Shown in pieces: positions 7,104 to 16,106 of a stretch of DNA of 64,000 nucleotides; position 1 is the stretch's first letter; every line of letters starts with the position of its first letter. This stretch comes from Puniceicoccales bacterium Verruco_01. Lineage in GTDB: Bacteria > Verrucomicrobiota > Verrucomicrobiia > Opitutales > Oceanipulchritudinaceae. Under the pieces are notes generated by a model, which was not told where the DNA came from, did not search any database, and saw only the letters and a program-made list of their open reading frames with translations. The stretch lies in the NCBI GenBank assembly GCA_001604565.1, contig LVBV01000017.1, positions 44,797 to 108,796 of the forward strand, written 5' to 3'. The translations under genes were made by a program, and so were the position numbers.

Positions 7104-9668
7104 CTATTCCTTTTTTTCGTCGTTCGCGGGCATGTCCACTTCGACGAGGACGGGGACAGGCGACGCGTTATGGGGTTCCGTGAGTGAAAGAACGGGGACG
7201 GAGGGCTTGAGGGGACAAGTGGCGGCGGCGATTTCCACGCGGGCCGGGGCAAGACCCTCCGCAGTGGCGGAAAGGGCGATTTTGCCGGGCTCGCCGCGCC
7301 GGGTTTTCACGATCACCTGCGCGAGGCCGTTGAAGAGGCTGCGCTGCCAGACCATGCCCTCGGGAAACTGGTCGGCCTCGTGGCTCACGGGCGAGCCGTT
7401 GCCGACGCCGACGATCCTGCCGGGGCCGGAAAGCGCGAAACGGACGAGGGTGTCCGCATCCGGAACAGCGCGGCCCTGCGCGTCTAGGACCTCCACCGTC
7501 ACGAGCGAGACATCGTCGCCGTCGGCGGCAAGGGTCGTCTTGCGCGGAGTCAGGCGCACGGACGCGGGAGCGCCGGTGGTCTCCACAAAGTCCTCCATCA
7601 CGGCCTTGCCGCCCACGTAGCCCCTCGCGAGGAGCTTGCCGGGTGCGAAGGGGACGGACCATTCCAGATGCCCGAATTTCTCCATCGTCTTTTTCCCGAG
7701 GCTTTTGCCGTTGAGGAACAGTTCCACCTCCTCGGCGTTGGAGAACACCCAGACCTCGATGGGCCTACCCTCGGATCCCTTCCAGTTCCAGTGCGGAAAA
7801 ACGTGGATCACACTCTCTTTCGTCCACCACGCCTTGTAGTAAAAATACGTATCCTTGGGGAAGCCGCAGGTGTCCATGACGCCGAAGCCGCTCGCGATCG
7901 CGGGCCAGCCGAAGGGCGAAGGCTCGCCCCGGTAGTCGAAGCCCGTCCAGCGGAAGGCTCCGGCGGCCCACTTGCGCGCCTCGTAGTGCGGGACGGATTC
8001 CCCCGCAAGAACGAACCACTTCTCCTTGTAGCGGTCGTATGCGGGAAGCAGGCAGGCGGCCATGTCCTGCACGTAGATCCCGCGCGTGCAGCAGCCCGCG
8101 CCCTCCTCGGTGCCCACGGTGGGCTTGTCCGGGAACTGTGCGTGGAAGGAGTCCATGTCGCCGTGGTTGAAGTAGTTGAAGCCCATGACCTCGGTGGTCG
8201 TGGAGCTGCCAACGCCCCAGCCGCCGCTGATCGCCACGGTGAAGGGGCGCGTGTCGTCGAAGAGCCGTCCGTAATCCTGCATCCGGCGCGTGACGAGCTC
8301 CCCCTTGGGATTGCCCTCCAGCGCCCATTCCTCGTTGCCGACGCTCCAGAGGATGACGCTCGGGTGGTTGCGGTCGCGTAGGATCATCTCCCGCAGGTCG
8401 CCAAGCTCCTTCTCGTTCACGCCAGTCTCGCGCGTCTCGTCCAGAACGAGCATTCCCAGCTCGTCGCAGGCGTCCAGAACCTCCGGGGTCGGCGGGTTGT
8501 GGCTCGTGCGCAGGGCGTTGCAGCCCATTTCCTTGAGAAGGCGGATGCGCTCGTAGTTCAGGGAATCGCCGATCGCCGCGCCCACGCCCGCGTGGTCCTG
8601 ATGGTTGTTCGTGCCGTTGATCTGCACGCGCTTGCCGTTCAGGTGAAAGCCATCGTTGGCCGTCCACTCGATCTTGCGGATGCCAAGGCGCGTCTCCACG
8701 CGGTCGATCTCCTTGCCGCTCGCGACGACGATCGTCGCAAGACGGTAAAGGTTCGGATGTTCGATATCCCAGAGCGCGGGCCCCTTCACGGGGATGGCGC
8801 TCTCGAAAGTGGCCTCCGCCGCCGGGGCGAGGACGGCGGGAACCGTCTCGGCCTGCGCGACAACCTCTCCCTTCGGGGAATACAGGACGCTGCGGACCAG
8901 AAGCACCGCCTCCGCGGGCGAGTCGTTCCGCACCGTGGCGGACGCCTTCACCGTCGCGACGGCAAGATCTGCGGAAAGGTCGCTGCGGACAAAGACGCCG
9001 TGGCGGGCGACGTGGACGGGGGCGGTCTTGAGGAGCCACACATTGCGGTAGATCCCCGCGCCCTCATAGAACCAGCCCTCCTCAAGCGTCGCGTCGGCGC
9101 GCACGACAATCGTGTTTTCCCCGCCGTAGTTGAGGTACTCGGTCATGTCGTAGGCGAAGGAGGCGTAGCCGCTCTCCTTCGTCCCAAGGTAAAATCCGTT
9201 CACCCACACCCGCGAGTCGCGGAAGATCCCGTCGAACTCCACAAAAATGCGGCGCCCGAGGTCCTCCTGCGGAACGACGAATTTGCGCCGGTACCAGCCG
9301 ACGCTGTTCTCGGGAAAGAGTTTGCCGAGGGCCTTGTAGCCGTGGGAGTGGCTCCCGCGCGCGTCGAAGGGCAGCGCCACCGCCCAGTCGTGCGGCAGGG
9401 TGACCTCCTGCCACTGCGAATCGTCGAATTTCTCCGCCGCCGCGCCCTCCGCGCGGCCCGCCTTGGAAAAGTAGTTGAAGGCCGTGCCCACGGGCACCGC
9501 GTCAAAATCGCGCGTCCCGCCCCGGGAATCGCCTAGGGCAAAACGCCAGCCCTCGTTCAGGAGCAGGCGCTCCCTTCCGGGGGTACCTTCCGCGGCGGAC
9601 AGGGAGGCGGGAAGCAGCGGCAGCAGGGCCGCCGCGGTGAGAATCAGTGTGTGGAGGGGACGGATCAT
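7104..9668 (-). CDS. secreted glycoside hydrolase family 2 (beta-galactosidase-like)
   Basis: The 854-residue protein begins with a signal peptide (MIRPLHTLILTAAALLPLLP, ending about residue 29). It shows the GH2 order: sugar-binding jelly roll (NEGWRFALG, LPHDWAV, GWYRRKFVVP), immunoglobulin-like domain, then a TIM barrel. The acid/base Glu446 sits in SVGNEEW and the nucleophile is Glu521 or Glu522 in VGTEEGAG. C-terminal Ig-like domains follow, including VELFLNGKSLGKK, as in DUF4982-type beta-galactosidases. Its place behind araBAD and a symporter suggests beta-galactose or alpha-L-arabinopyranose removal from plant glycans; beta-glucuronidase is possible but less likely. The start was set by the signal peptide; no clear ribosome site precedes it. 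Confidence 0.88.
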   Translation of the reverse strand: MIRPLHTLILTAAALLPLLPASLSAAEGTPGRERLLLNEGWRFALGDSRGGTRDFDAVPVGTAFNYFSKAGRAEGAAAEKFDDSQWQEVTLPHDWAVALPFDARGSHSHGYKALGKLFPENSVGWYRRKFVVPQEDLGRRIFVEFDGIFRDSRVWVNGFYLGTKESGYASFAYDMTEYLNYGGENTIVVRADATLEEGWFYEGAGIYRNVWLLKTAPVHVARHGVFVRSDLSADLAVATVKASATVRNDSPAEAVLLVRSVLYSPKGEVVAQAETVPAVLAPAAEATFESAIPVKGPALWDIEHPNLYRLATIVVASGKEIDRVETRLGIRKIEWTANDGFHLNGKRVQINGTNNHQDHAGVGAAIGDSLNYERIRLLKEMGCNALRTSHNPPTPEVLDACDELGMLVLDETRETGVNEKELGDLREMILRDRNHPSVILWSVGNEEWALEGNPKGELVTRRMQDYGRLFDDTRPFTVAISGGWGVGSSTTTEVMGFNYFNHGDMDSFHAQFPDKPTVGTEEGAGCCTRGIYVQDMAACLLPAYDRYKEKWFVLAGESVPHYEARKWAAGAFRWTGFDYRGEPSPFGWPAIASGFGVMDTCGFPKDTYFYYKAWWTKESVIHVFPHWNWKGSEGRPIEVWVFSNAEEVELFLNGKSLGKKTMEKFGHLEWSVPFAPGKLLARGYVGGKAVMEDFVETTGAPASVRLTPRKTTLAADGDDVSLVTVEVLDAQGRAVPDADTLVRFALSGPGRIVGVGNGSPVSHEADQFPEGMVWQRSLFNGLAQVIVKTRRGEPGKIALSATAEGLAPARVEIAAATCPLKPSVPVLSLTEPHNASPVPVLVEVDMPANDEKKE

Positions 9669-9727
9669 GAGGAAGAATGCGGAGGGGTTGGCAACTTCGA
9701 TGAGAACTGAAAAAGGTTCCCGGACGG

Positions 9728-9769
9728 TTCTCCCTCCGGCAACCGTAATACCGGTCACCGGAGGGAGAA
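9728..9769 (-). terminator. perfect 12-base inverted repeat between symporter and GH2 genes
   Basis: TTCTCCCTCCGG at 9728-9739 and its exact complement CCGGAGGGAGAA at 9758-9769 enclose an 18-base loop, midway between the symporter stop (9817) and the GH2 start (9668). No T-run follows on the minus strand. It could lower expression of GH2 and galM relative to araBAD by partial termination, or protect the upstream mRNA. It is placed where a processing or attenuation hairpin within an operon would be. Confidence 0.55.
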
Positions 9770-9816
9770 TTTCCCGGAGACACATGAAAAGCCCGACGGA
9801 CGCGAATGCGTCCTGG

Positions 9817-11499
9817 CTAGGAAAGCCAGAAGCTGAAGTAGAGATACATGCAGGCGACAAGGCCCAGCACGACGCACGCAAGGACCGTATTGGTGGTGTC
9901 CCAGCTCGCCTTGACCTCCGGGTCGTTGGCGACGGTGCTGTAGGTGAGGCCCTTCGTCTTCTCCTCGGAGGGGGGCTGCGTGAGGAAGCTGGCGGCGATG
10001 ATGATCGCCGAACTCAGGACCAGCAGGACGCCCGTCGCATACAGGAAGTTGAAGTCGCCGATGGCGGCCAGCCACGAGGGATCGTGGATCTTGCCCGCCT
10101 CCGCGCCGAAGAAGGTCTGGATGGCGAGCTTGGCCATGCCGAGGACGAAGCCCGCGCCGAGGCCCCACACCGCGCCGTGGGCGTTGATGCGCTTCCAGAA
10201 AAGGCCCAGGACGAAGACCGCGCAGATCGGCGGGGCCATGTAGCCCTGCACGCTCTGGAGGTACTGGTAGAGGCCGCCTTCGGAGACGGACTTCATGACC
10301 GGGATCCAGAGGATGCCAAGGCCCACGACAACCGCCGTGGCGATGCGTCCGATGAAGACGTAATGCTCCGACGTGCGCCCCGGCTTGAGCTTCTCGTACA
10401 CGTCCACCGTGAAGAGGGTGGCGCTGGAGTTGAAGAGCGAGGCGAGCGAGCTCATGAGCGCGGCGAGCAAGCACGCGACGATCAGGCCGCGGATGCCGGT
10501 CGGCAACAGGCTCGTGACGAGCGTCGGGAACACCATGTCGCCGTTCACCACGCTGGAGCCGTCCGCAAGAACCTTCATCGGGATGTGGATCAGGCCCTTT
10601 TCATTGAGGGCCCAGCCGATGAGTCCGGGGACGAGGAAGATGAGGACCGGTGTCACCTTGAAGAGGCCGCCGAGGAGCGCGCCGCGACGAGCCTGTGTAA
10701 GGTTCTTCGCCGCAAGGGTGCGCTGGACGATGTACTGGTCGGTGCACCAGTACCACACGCCGATGATGGGCGAGGCGATGAGGACGCCAAGCCACGGGAA
10801 GCCCGGATCGGAAAGCGGGCGCCAGAGGGCAAACTGCTCTGCATGGGGCTTGGCCATCGCAACGAGTTCACCCCAGCCGCCGAGCATCGAAAGTCCGTAG
10901 AAGGAGATGAAGCAGGCGCCGAGGATCATGAGGATGGCCTGCGGGGCCTCCGTGTACATAACTGCTCTCATGCCACCGACAATCGTGTAGATGCCGGTGA
11001 GGATGACCGTGAGGAAGGCGCCCACCCAGAAGGCCGCCTCGGGGCTGCCGAAGGTGTCCGGAAGCAGCGCGCTGAAGACGAGCGCGCCCGCGTACACCGT
11101 GACGGACACCTTGGTGAAGACGTAGGCCACGAGCGACACGATGGAAAGGATCCACCGCGCCTTGGGGCTGAAGCGCCGCTCCAGATATTCCGGCATCGTG
11201 AAGACGCCGCTCTTGTAATAGAAGGGGACGAAGAAGTACGCCAGGAGCACCAGCACCCACGCGTGAAGTTCCCAGTGCGCCATCGCAAGGCCCGTCGTCG
11301 CGCCCTGCCCGGCAAGGCCCACGACGTGTTCCGAGCCGATGTTCGAGGAGAAGATGGAAGCGCCGATGAGGAAGAAACCGGCGTTGCGGCCCGCGAGAAA
11401 ATAATCCGCGGTGTTCTTGAGATGCCTGCTGCACCAGAGGGCGATGCCCGCGATGATGCCGAAATATACGGCGATAATGGACCAGTCGAGCCAGGTCAT
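9817..11499 (-). CDS. sodium/solute symporter (SSS family), probable sugar uptake
   Basis: The 560-residue inner-membrane protein has about 14 hydrophobic helices and SSS/SglT signatures: TADYFLAGRNAGFFLIGASIF near the N-terminus, SSNIGSEHVVGLAG, GGMRAVMYTEAPQ, and WYWCTDQYIVQRTLAAKN. The family moves sugars, sialic acids or other solutes with sodium. The start MTWLDWSIIAVYFG at 11499 was chosen because the first helix begins there. Position between araD and a secreted GH2/mutarotase pair makes L-arabinose, galactose or a small oligosaccharide the likely cargo. The substrate is inferred from context, not from residues. Confidence 0.9.
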   Translation of the reverse strand: MTWLDWSIIAVYFGIIAGIALWCSRHLKNTADYFLAGRNAGFFLIGASIFSSNIGSEHVVGLAGQGATTGLAMAHWELHAWVLVLLAYFFVPFYYKSGVFTMPEYLERRFSPKARWILSIVSLVAYVFTKVSVTVYAGALVFSALLPDTFGSPEAAFWVGAFLTVILTGIYTIVGGMRAVMYTEAPQAILMILGACFISFYGLSMLGGWGELVAMAKPHAEQFALWRPLSDPGFPWLGVLIASPIIGVWYWCTDQYIVQRTLAAKNLTQARRGALLGGLFKVTPVLIFLVPGLIGWALNEKGLIHIPMKVLADGSSVVNGDMVFPTLVTSLLPTGIRGLIVACLLAALMSSLASLFNSSATLFTVDVYEKLKPGRTSEHYVFIGRIATAVVVGLGILWIPVMKSVSEGGLYQYLQSVQGYMAPPICAVFVLGLFWKRINAHGAVWGLGAGFVLGMAKLAIQTFFGAEAGKIHDPSWLAAIGDFNFLYATGVLLVLSSAIIIAASFLTQPPSEEKTKGLTYSTVANDPEVKASWDTTNTVLACVVLGLVACMYLYFSFWLS

Positions 11500-11569
11500 A
11501 GGGGTGGAGTTTGGAGTTACGGGGAGGAGACTATTGTAGTCGTTGAATGGTTCGGGAAGCAAGGCGCGT

Positions 11570-12295
11570 TCAGCCTTGCGGGGAGGCGCCGGCGCCGCCG
11601 CTCTGGCCGTAGTAGGCCTTCGCGCCGTGCTTGCGCAGGAAATGTTTGTCGATGAGGTGATCCGGGGCCGGAGTGGCCCGGGGGTTGAGGGAAAGGGTGC
11701 GCAGGGCCATGTCCGCCACGATTTCGAGGGCCTGTGCGTATTCGACGGCCTTGAGGCCGGTCGTGTTCCAGACGAAGGGCCCGTGATTGCGGACGAGAAC
11801 GGCGGGCATGTCAAGTGGATCGAGCGACGCGAAGCACTCCGCGATGACGTTACCCGTCTCCCACTCGTAATCGCCCGCGACCTCCACCGGACTCATGGCA
11901 CGAGTGACGGGCACGGGGCCGTGGAAGTGGTCCGCGTGCGTCGTGCCCAAGCAGGGGATGTCCGCACCCGCCTGCGCGAAGGCCACCGCCGCACGCGAGT
12001 GCGTGTGCACCACGCTGCGGACGCCCCTCGATCCGAAGGCGAGGAAGAGGCGCCGATGCGTCGGCGTGTCGGAAGAGGGCCGCAGGCTCCCGCTCACGAT
12101 CTTGCCGTCAAGATCCACGACCACCATGTCCTCCGCGCGGAGCTTCTCGTAGGGAACGCCGCTCGGCTTGATCGCGAAGACGCCTGCCGCCGCGTCGAAC
12201 ACGCTGACGTTGCCGAAGGTGAGGTCCACAAGGCCCGTCTTCGGGAGCAGGAGGTTCGCGGCGAGGGCTTCCTCGCGGATGGCGGCGTATTGCAT
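11570..12295 (-). CDS. araD: L-ribulose-5-phosphate 4-epimerase
   Basis: AraD converts L-ribulose 5-phosphate to D-xylulose 5-phosphate, the last step of bacterial arabinose catabolism. The 241-residue class II aldolase-fold protein has TGLVDLTFGNVSVFD, KPSGVPYE, SSDTPTHRRLF, the zinc-binding VHTHS and LGTTHADHF histidines, and RNHGPF. The start at 12295 follows the araA stop by 2 bases, giving tight translational coupling. It is somewhat longer than the 231-residue E. coli enzyme through a Gly/Ser-rich C-terminal tail. Confidence 0.95.
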   Translation of the reverse strand: MQYAAIREEALAANLLLPKTGLVDLTFGNVSVFDAAAGVFAIKPSGVPYEKLRAEDMVVVDLDGKIVSGSLRPSSDTPTHRRLFLAFGSRGVRSVVHTHSRAAVAFAQAGADIPCLGTTHADHFHGPVPVTRAMSPVEVAGDYEWETGNVIAECFASLDPLDMPAVLVRNHGPFVWNTTGLKAVEYAQALEIVADMALRTLSLNPRATPAPDHLIDKHFLRKHGAKAYYGQSGGAGASPQG

Positions 12296-12297
12296 GG

Positions 12298-13809
12298 CTA
12301 GAAAATCCCCTTGAGGCCGTAGTACGCCTCGTTCCAGCGAAGTTGGCTGCGGAGTGCGGCAACGTCGGTCGCCCCGTCGATCGTGACGAGCTCCACGCCG
12401 GCCATGGAGGCGAAGTCCTCCAGATGTTCGGCGGTGACGGAGTAGGAAAAGGCGGTGTGGTGGCCGCCGCCCGCGTAAATCCAAGCTGCCGCGCCCTTTT
12501 TCAGGTCCGGGAGAGGCTTCCAGAGGATGCGCGAAACCGGCAGCTTCGGCAGGTCCTGTTCCGGCTCCACGGCTTCCACGGCGTTCGCCACGATGCGGAA
12601 ACGATTGCCCATGTCCACGAGGGCCGCCGCCATCGCGGGGCCGCTCTTGCCGCTAAACACAAGGCGCACCGGGTCGGCCTTGCCGCCGATGCCAAGGGGA
12701 TGGATCTCGCAGGAAGGCTTCGCACTGGCGATGGAGGGGCAGACCTCCAGCATGTGCGCGCCGAGGATCATCGGGCCCTTCGGGTCGAGATGGTAGGTGT
12801 AGTCCTCCATGAAGCTCGTGCCCTTGTCGATGCCCTGCGCCATCACCTTGCAGACACGGACCATCGCCGCCTGCTTCCAGTCGCCCTCCGCGCCAAAGCC
12901 GTAGCCCTGCGCCATGAGCCTCTGCGAGGCGATGCCGGGGAGCTGCGCGAGGCCCCAGAGGTCCTCGAAAGTATCCGTGTAGGCATGGTAGCCGCCCGCT
13001 TCAAGGAAGGCGCGCAGGCCCAGCTCGATCCTCGCCGCCGTGACGAGACTCGCGCGCTTTTCGCCGCCCTTCCTGAGCGACGGCTGCATGACGTAGCTTG
13101 CCTCATACTCGGCGCAGAGTTTTTCCGCCTCGGCGTCGGAAATGGAGTTCACCACCTTCACGAGGTCGCCCACGGCATGGAAATTCACGTTCATGCCGAA
13201 GCGGATCGCCGCCTCCACCTTGTCGCCGTCCGTCACGGCCACGTAGCGCATGTTGTCGCCGAAGCGGCAGAGCTTGAGGTTGCGGAACTCGTAAAGGCCC
13301 AGCGCCGCGCGGGTCCACACGCCGATGCGCTCCGCCACTTCCGGGTCCTCCCAGTGGCCGACGACGACCTTTCTCTCCAGCCGCATGCGCGACATGGCGT
13401 AGCCGAACTCGCGGTCGCCGTGCGCGGACTGGTTGAGGTTCATGAAATCCATGTCGATCGTCGCCCACGGGATGTCGCGGTTGAACTGCGTGTGCAGGTG
13501 GCAAAGGGGCTTCTTGAGGATCGAAAGGCCGTTCACCCACATCCTCGCAGGCGAGAACGTGTGCATCCAAGCGACGATGCCCACGCACTTCTTCGATGCA
13601 TTGGCCTCGGTGCAGAGGGTCGTGATGGCGTCCGGGGTCGTGAGGACCGGCTTGAAGACGACCTTCACCGGGATCGCCTTCGAGGCGCCTAGGTGCGCGG
13701 CGATCTTCGCCGAGTGTTCGTCCACGGTCTTGAGGACCGCCTCGCCATACAGGTGCTGGCTGCCCGTCACAAACCAGATTTCGAGGTCTTTTTCAAAAAT
13801 ACCGCTCAT
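12298..13809 (-). CDS. araA: L-arabinose isomerase
   Basis: AraA isomerises L-arabinose to L-ribulose with manganese. At 503 residues it has the standard family length. It opens with [14 protein letters not shown], has [21 protein letters not shown] and [17 protein letters not shown], and keeps the metal-site histidines in [11 protein letters not shown] and GGGHHTAFS. The [11 protein letters not shown] segment carries one of the metal-site glutamates. It lies between araB and araD; 51 bases separate it from araB. Confidence 0.97.
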   Translation of the reverse strand: MSGIFEKDLEIWFVTGSQHLYGEAVLKTVDEHSAKIAAHLGASKAIPVKVVFKPVLTTPDAITTLCTEANASKKCVGIVAWMHTFSPARMWVNGLSILKKPLCHLHTQFNRDIPWATIDMDFMNLNQSAHGDREFGYAMSRMRLERKVVVGHWEDPEVAERIGVWTRAALGLYEFRNLKLCRFGDNMRYVAVTDGDKVEAAIRFGMNVNFHAVGDLVKVVNSISDAEAEKLCAEYEASYVMQPSLRKGGEKRASLVTAARIELGLRAFLEAGGYHAYTDTFEDLWGLAQLPGIASQRLMAQGYGFGAEGDWKQAAMVRVCKVMAQGIDKGTSFMEDYTYHLDPKGPMILGAHMLEVCPSIASAKPSCEIHPLGIGGKADPVRLVFSGKSGPAMAAALVDMGNRFRIVANAVEAVEPEQDLPKLPVSRILWKPLPDLKKGAAAWIYAGGGHHTAFSYSVTAEHLEDFASMAGVELVTIDGATDVAALRSQLRWNEAYYGLKGIF

Positions 13810-13860
13810 ATTGAAATTGTTGCAGGTAAATGATTTGAATGTTGTACGGAGGAATGCGTC

Positions 13861-15540
13861 CTAGGCGGCGCTCTGCTCCTTCTGGATCTTGATAAGTTCC
13901 TTCATGATGCCCGAGAGGTCCTCCGTCTTCACCCCGCCGAAGGCATCGTGCAGCTTGCGGTAGAGCTCGAAGAGCCGGTTGTAGACGGCGTGGTTTTCCG
14001 GAATCGGCTTGTACACCACATCCTTCACACCCGTCATGGCCTTCATCGCGTCCGCAAAGCTGTCGTGTCCTCCATTGGCTTTGCCCGCCATGACCGCCGC
14101 GGCCACCGCCGCGCCGAGGGCGCAGGCCTGACCGGAGCGCGCGACGCGCATCTCGCGTCCCGTCACGTCGGCATACACCTGCATGAGGAAGGGATCCTTC
14201 TCGGCAATGCCGCCGCAGCAGACAATCGTGTCCACCGGCACGCCGTACTCGGCGATGCGCTCCACAATCATCCGCGCGCCGAAGGCCGTGGCCTCGATCA
14301 GCGCCCGGTAAATCTCCGCCTGCGTGGTGCGGAGCGTCTGCCCGACGAGAAGGCCGCTCAGAAGCTGGTCCACGAGGATCGTGCGGTTCCCGTTGTTCCA
14401 GTCGAGGGCGAGGAGACCGCTCTGGCCGGGTTTCTGACCGCGAATCTCGGCGGAAAGCCGCGCGTGATCGGCGCCCGAGCCCTTCAGGACCACCTCCACC
14501 CACCAGCGGAAAATGTCGCCCACGGCGCTCTGGCCCGCCTCGATGCCGAAGCATCCCGGCAGGATCGAGCCGTTCACGATGCCGCAGATGCCGGGGATGT
14601 CCGCCACCTTGCGACCCGCGCCCGCCACCGTGCAGTCGCACGTGGAGGTGCCGATGGCCTTGACGACCACGCCCTCGCGCACGCCCGAGCCGATCGCCCC
14701 GTAGTGCACGTCGAACTGGCCGATCGCGATCGGGATGCCGACTTCAAGGCCGAGCTTTTCCGCCCACTCGGAGCAAAGTTCGCCTGCCTTGTGCGAAGCG
14801 TCGTACGCCTTCGTGTAAAGATGCGGGAGAAGCTCCGCGAGACGGGGATCGAGTTTTGAAAGAAACTCCGCATCCGGCAGACCGCCCCAGTCCTCCGAAT
14901 AAAACGCCTTGTGCCCGGCGGCGCAGGCGCCCCGGCGGATTTCGCGCGGGTTCTTCACGCCCGCCAGAACCGAGGGCACCCAGTCCGCCAGCTCCACCCA
15001 GCTCCACGCCGCCGCGAAGACCTCCGGGGAGGTGCGCGCGCAGTGAAGAATCTTGCTCCACCACCACTCCGACGAATACGTGTTGCCACACTTGGCGACG
15101 TATTGGGGGCGGATTTGCCGCGCCAGCGCCGTGATCTCAGCGGCTTCGGCGGAGGAGGTGTGGTCCTTCCAGAGCCAGCAGAGCGCCGCCTTGTTTCCCG
15201 CAAAGCGGGGATCGGAGGAGAGCGCGCGGTTCTTGGCGTCCACCGGGATCGGCGAGGAACCGGTCGTGTCCACGCCGATACCGATCACGTTCGAAAGGGA
15301 GAAATCCGGGTGCGTCTTCTTCGCCTTCGCGAAGGCGAGAGTCAGGGACTCCGAAAGGCCCGCGAGATAGTCGGCGGGGTTCTGCCGCGCAAGGTGGGGA
15401 TCGCCAGCGTCATAGACGACGCCCGCCTCGCCGGTCGGGTAGTTGAACACACCCGAGCCCAGCTCCTCGCCGTTTGTAGGGTTGACGAGGAGAGCGCGGA
15501 CGGAATTGGTGCCGTAGTCAAAACCAAGGGTAGCCAGCAT
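13861..15540 (-). CDS. araB: L-ribulokinase
   Basis: AraB phosphorylates L-ribulose to L-ribulose 5-phosphate. The 559-residue FGGY-family kinase has the N-terminal phosphate motif LGFDYGTNSVRALLVN, GIGVDTTGSSPIPVD, WKDHTS, IGQFDVHYGAIGSG, the ADENOSINE-type IGTSTCDCTV region and CCGGIAEKDPFLMQVYADV. The start was placed at MLATLGFDYG (15540); ATGs at 15549 and 15552 are alternatives and no Shine-Dalgarno sequence favours any of them. It is the promoter-proximal gene of the ara operon. Confidence 0.95.
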   Translation of the reverse strand: MLATLGFDYGTNSVRALLVNPTNGEELGSGVFNYPTGEAGVVYDAGDPHLARQNPADYLAGLSESLTLAFAKAKKTHPDFSLSNVIGIGVDTTGSSPIPVDAKNRALSSDPRFAGNKAALCWLWKDHTSSAEAAEITALARQIRPQYVAKCGNTYSSEWWWSKILHCARTSPEVFAAAWSWVELADWVPSVLAGVKNPREIRRGACAAGHKAFYSEDWGGLPDAEFLSKLDPRLAELLPHLYTKAYDASHKAGELCSEWAEKLGLEVGIPIAIGQFDVHYGAIGSGVREGVVVKAIGTSTCDCTVAGAGRKVADIPGICGIVNGSILPGCFGIEAGQSAVGDIFRWWVEVVLKGSGADHARLSAEIRGQKPGQSGLLALDWNNGNRTILVDQLLSGLLVGQTLRTTQAEIYRALIEATAFGARMIVERIAEYGVPVDTIVCCGGIAEKDPFLMQVYADVTGREMRVARSGQACALGAAVAAAVMAGKANGGHDSFADAMKAMTGVKDVVYKPIPENHAVYNRLFELYRKLHDAFGGVKTEDLSGIMKELIKIQKEQSAA

Positions 15541-15573
15541 CGCGCCCATCACATTGACAAACGGAAATGAACC

Positions 15574-15603
15574 GATAAAGCCGCCAGCGACTTTACAGTA
15601 AAG
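15574..15603 (-). promoter_or_regulatory. candidate ara promoter with overlapping operator palindrome
   Basis: On the minus strand TTTACT (15602-15597) and TTTATC (15579-15574) are spaced by exactly 17 bases, 34 bases before the araB start. The upstream hexamer lies inside the palindrome CTTTACAGTAAAG at 15591-15603 (6-base arms, one central base). Such overlap is the usual layout for repression by a dimeric regulator. Both hexamers are imperfect matches to the sigma-70 consensus, so this is a candidate only. Confidence 0.45.
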
Positions 15604-15648
15604 CGGGCTGTCGTGCTCTTCACACGCGGCATTCGTGCGGGAGCCGGA

Positions 15649-16023
15649 CTATCCGACCGTGCCGTCCTTGCGGTGATGCAGGCCGAGGCGGTTTCCGTCG
15701 GGATCGAGGAAGCCCGCCATCTCGCACACCGGGGTGTCCACCGGGCCGAAGACCACTTGCACTCCCTTGGCAAGGAGATGTTCCACGGCGCTCTGCACGC
15801 TCGCCACGGCAATGTAGAGCATGCCGCTCGGCAGAGGATCGCGCCCCTCGCTCTTCTTGGGGGCATAGAGGGCCAGGGTCGTCTGGTTGAGATCGAATTC
15901 CGCCCAGCCGAATTCGTCGTTCTTCCACAACAATTTGAGTCCCAGCACGTCGCGGTAGAATTCCACGCTGCGGTCGAGGTCGCTCACCTCGTAGGAGACA
16001 AAGTCCGTTCCCTTGATTTGCAT
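15649..16023 (-). CDS. VOC/glyoxalase superfamily protein
   Basis: This 124-residue protein has one vicinal-oxygen-chelate fold: VSYEVSDLDRSVEFYRDVLGLKLLW at the N-terminus, a middle ALYAPKK strand, and the C-terminal GFLDPDGNRLGLHH. Metal-type ligands are plausible at His, Glu and Gln positions, but the first beta strand begins VSYEV rather than with a histidine, so lactoylglutathione lyase activity is doubtful. The start MQIKGTDFVSYEV at 16023 fits the family length. It is upstream of, and on the same strand as, the ara operon, but a promoter candidate lies between them. Confidence 0.8.
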   Translation of the reverse strand: MQIKGTDFVSYEVSDLDRSVEFYRDVLGLKLLWKNDEFGWAEFDLNQTTLALYAPKKSEGRDPLPSGMLYIAVASVQSAVEHLLAKGVQVVFGPVDTPVCEMAGFLDPDGNRLGLHHRKDGTVG

Positions 16024-16106
16024 GGCGGAAGCGAATTTCAATTACTTTCAGGGTGAACGCAAGTTCATATTACAAATTTTCCCGCGCTGCTTCGGGAGAA
16101 GCCGCC

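Noticed and set aside
9475..11655. A 726-codon plus-strand open frame over the symporter
   Set aside because: It is antisense to an SSS symporter with obvious helices and motifs and reads as charged low-complexity sequence.
15649..16023. Lactoylglutathione lyase (gloA)
   Set aside because: The fold fits the VOC superfamily, but the first metal-ligand histidine position is not convincing, so only the superfamily name is given.
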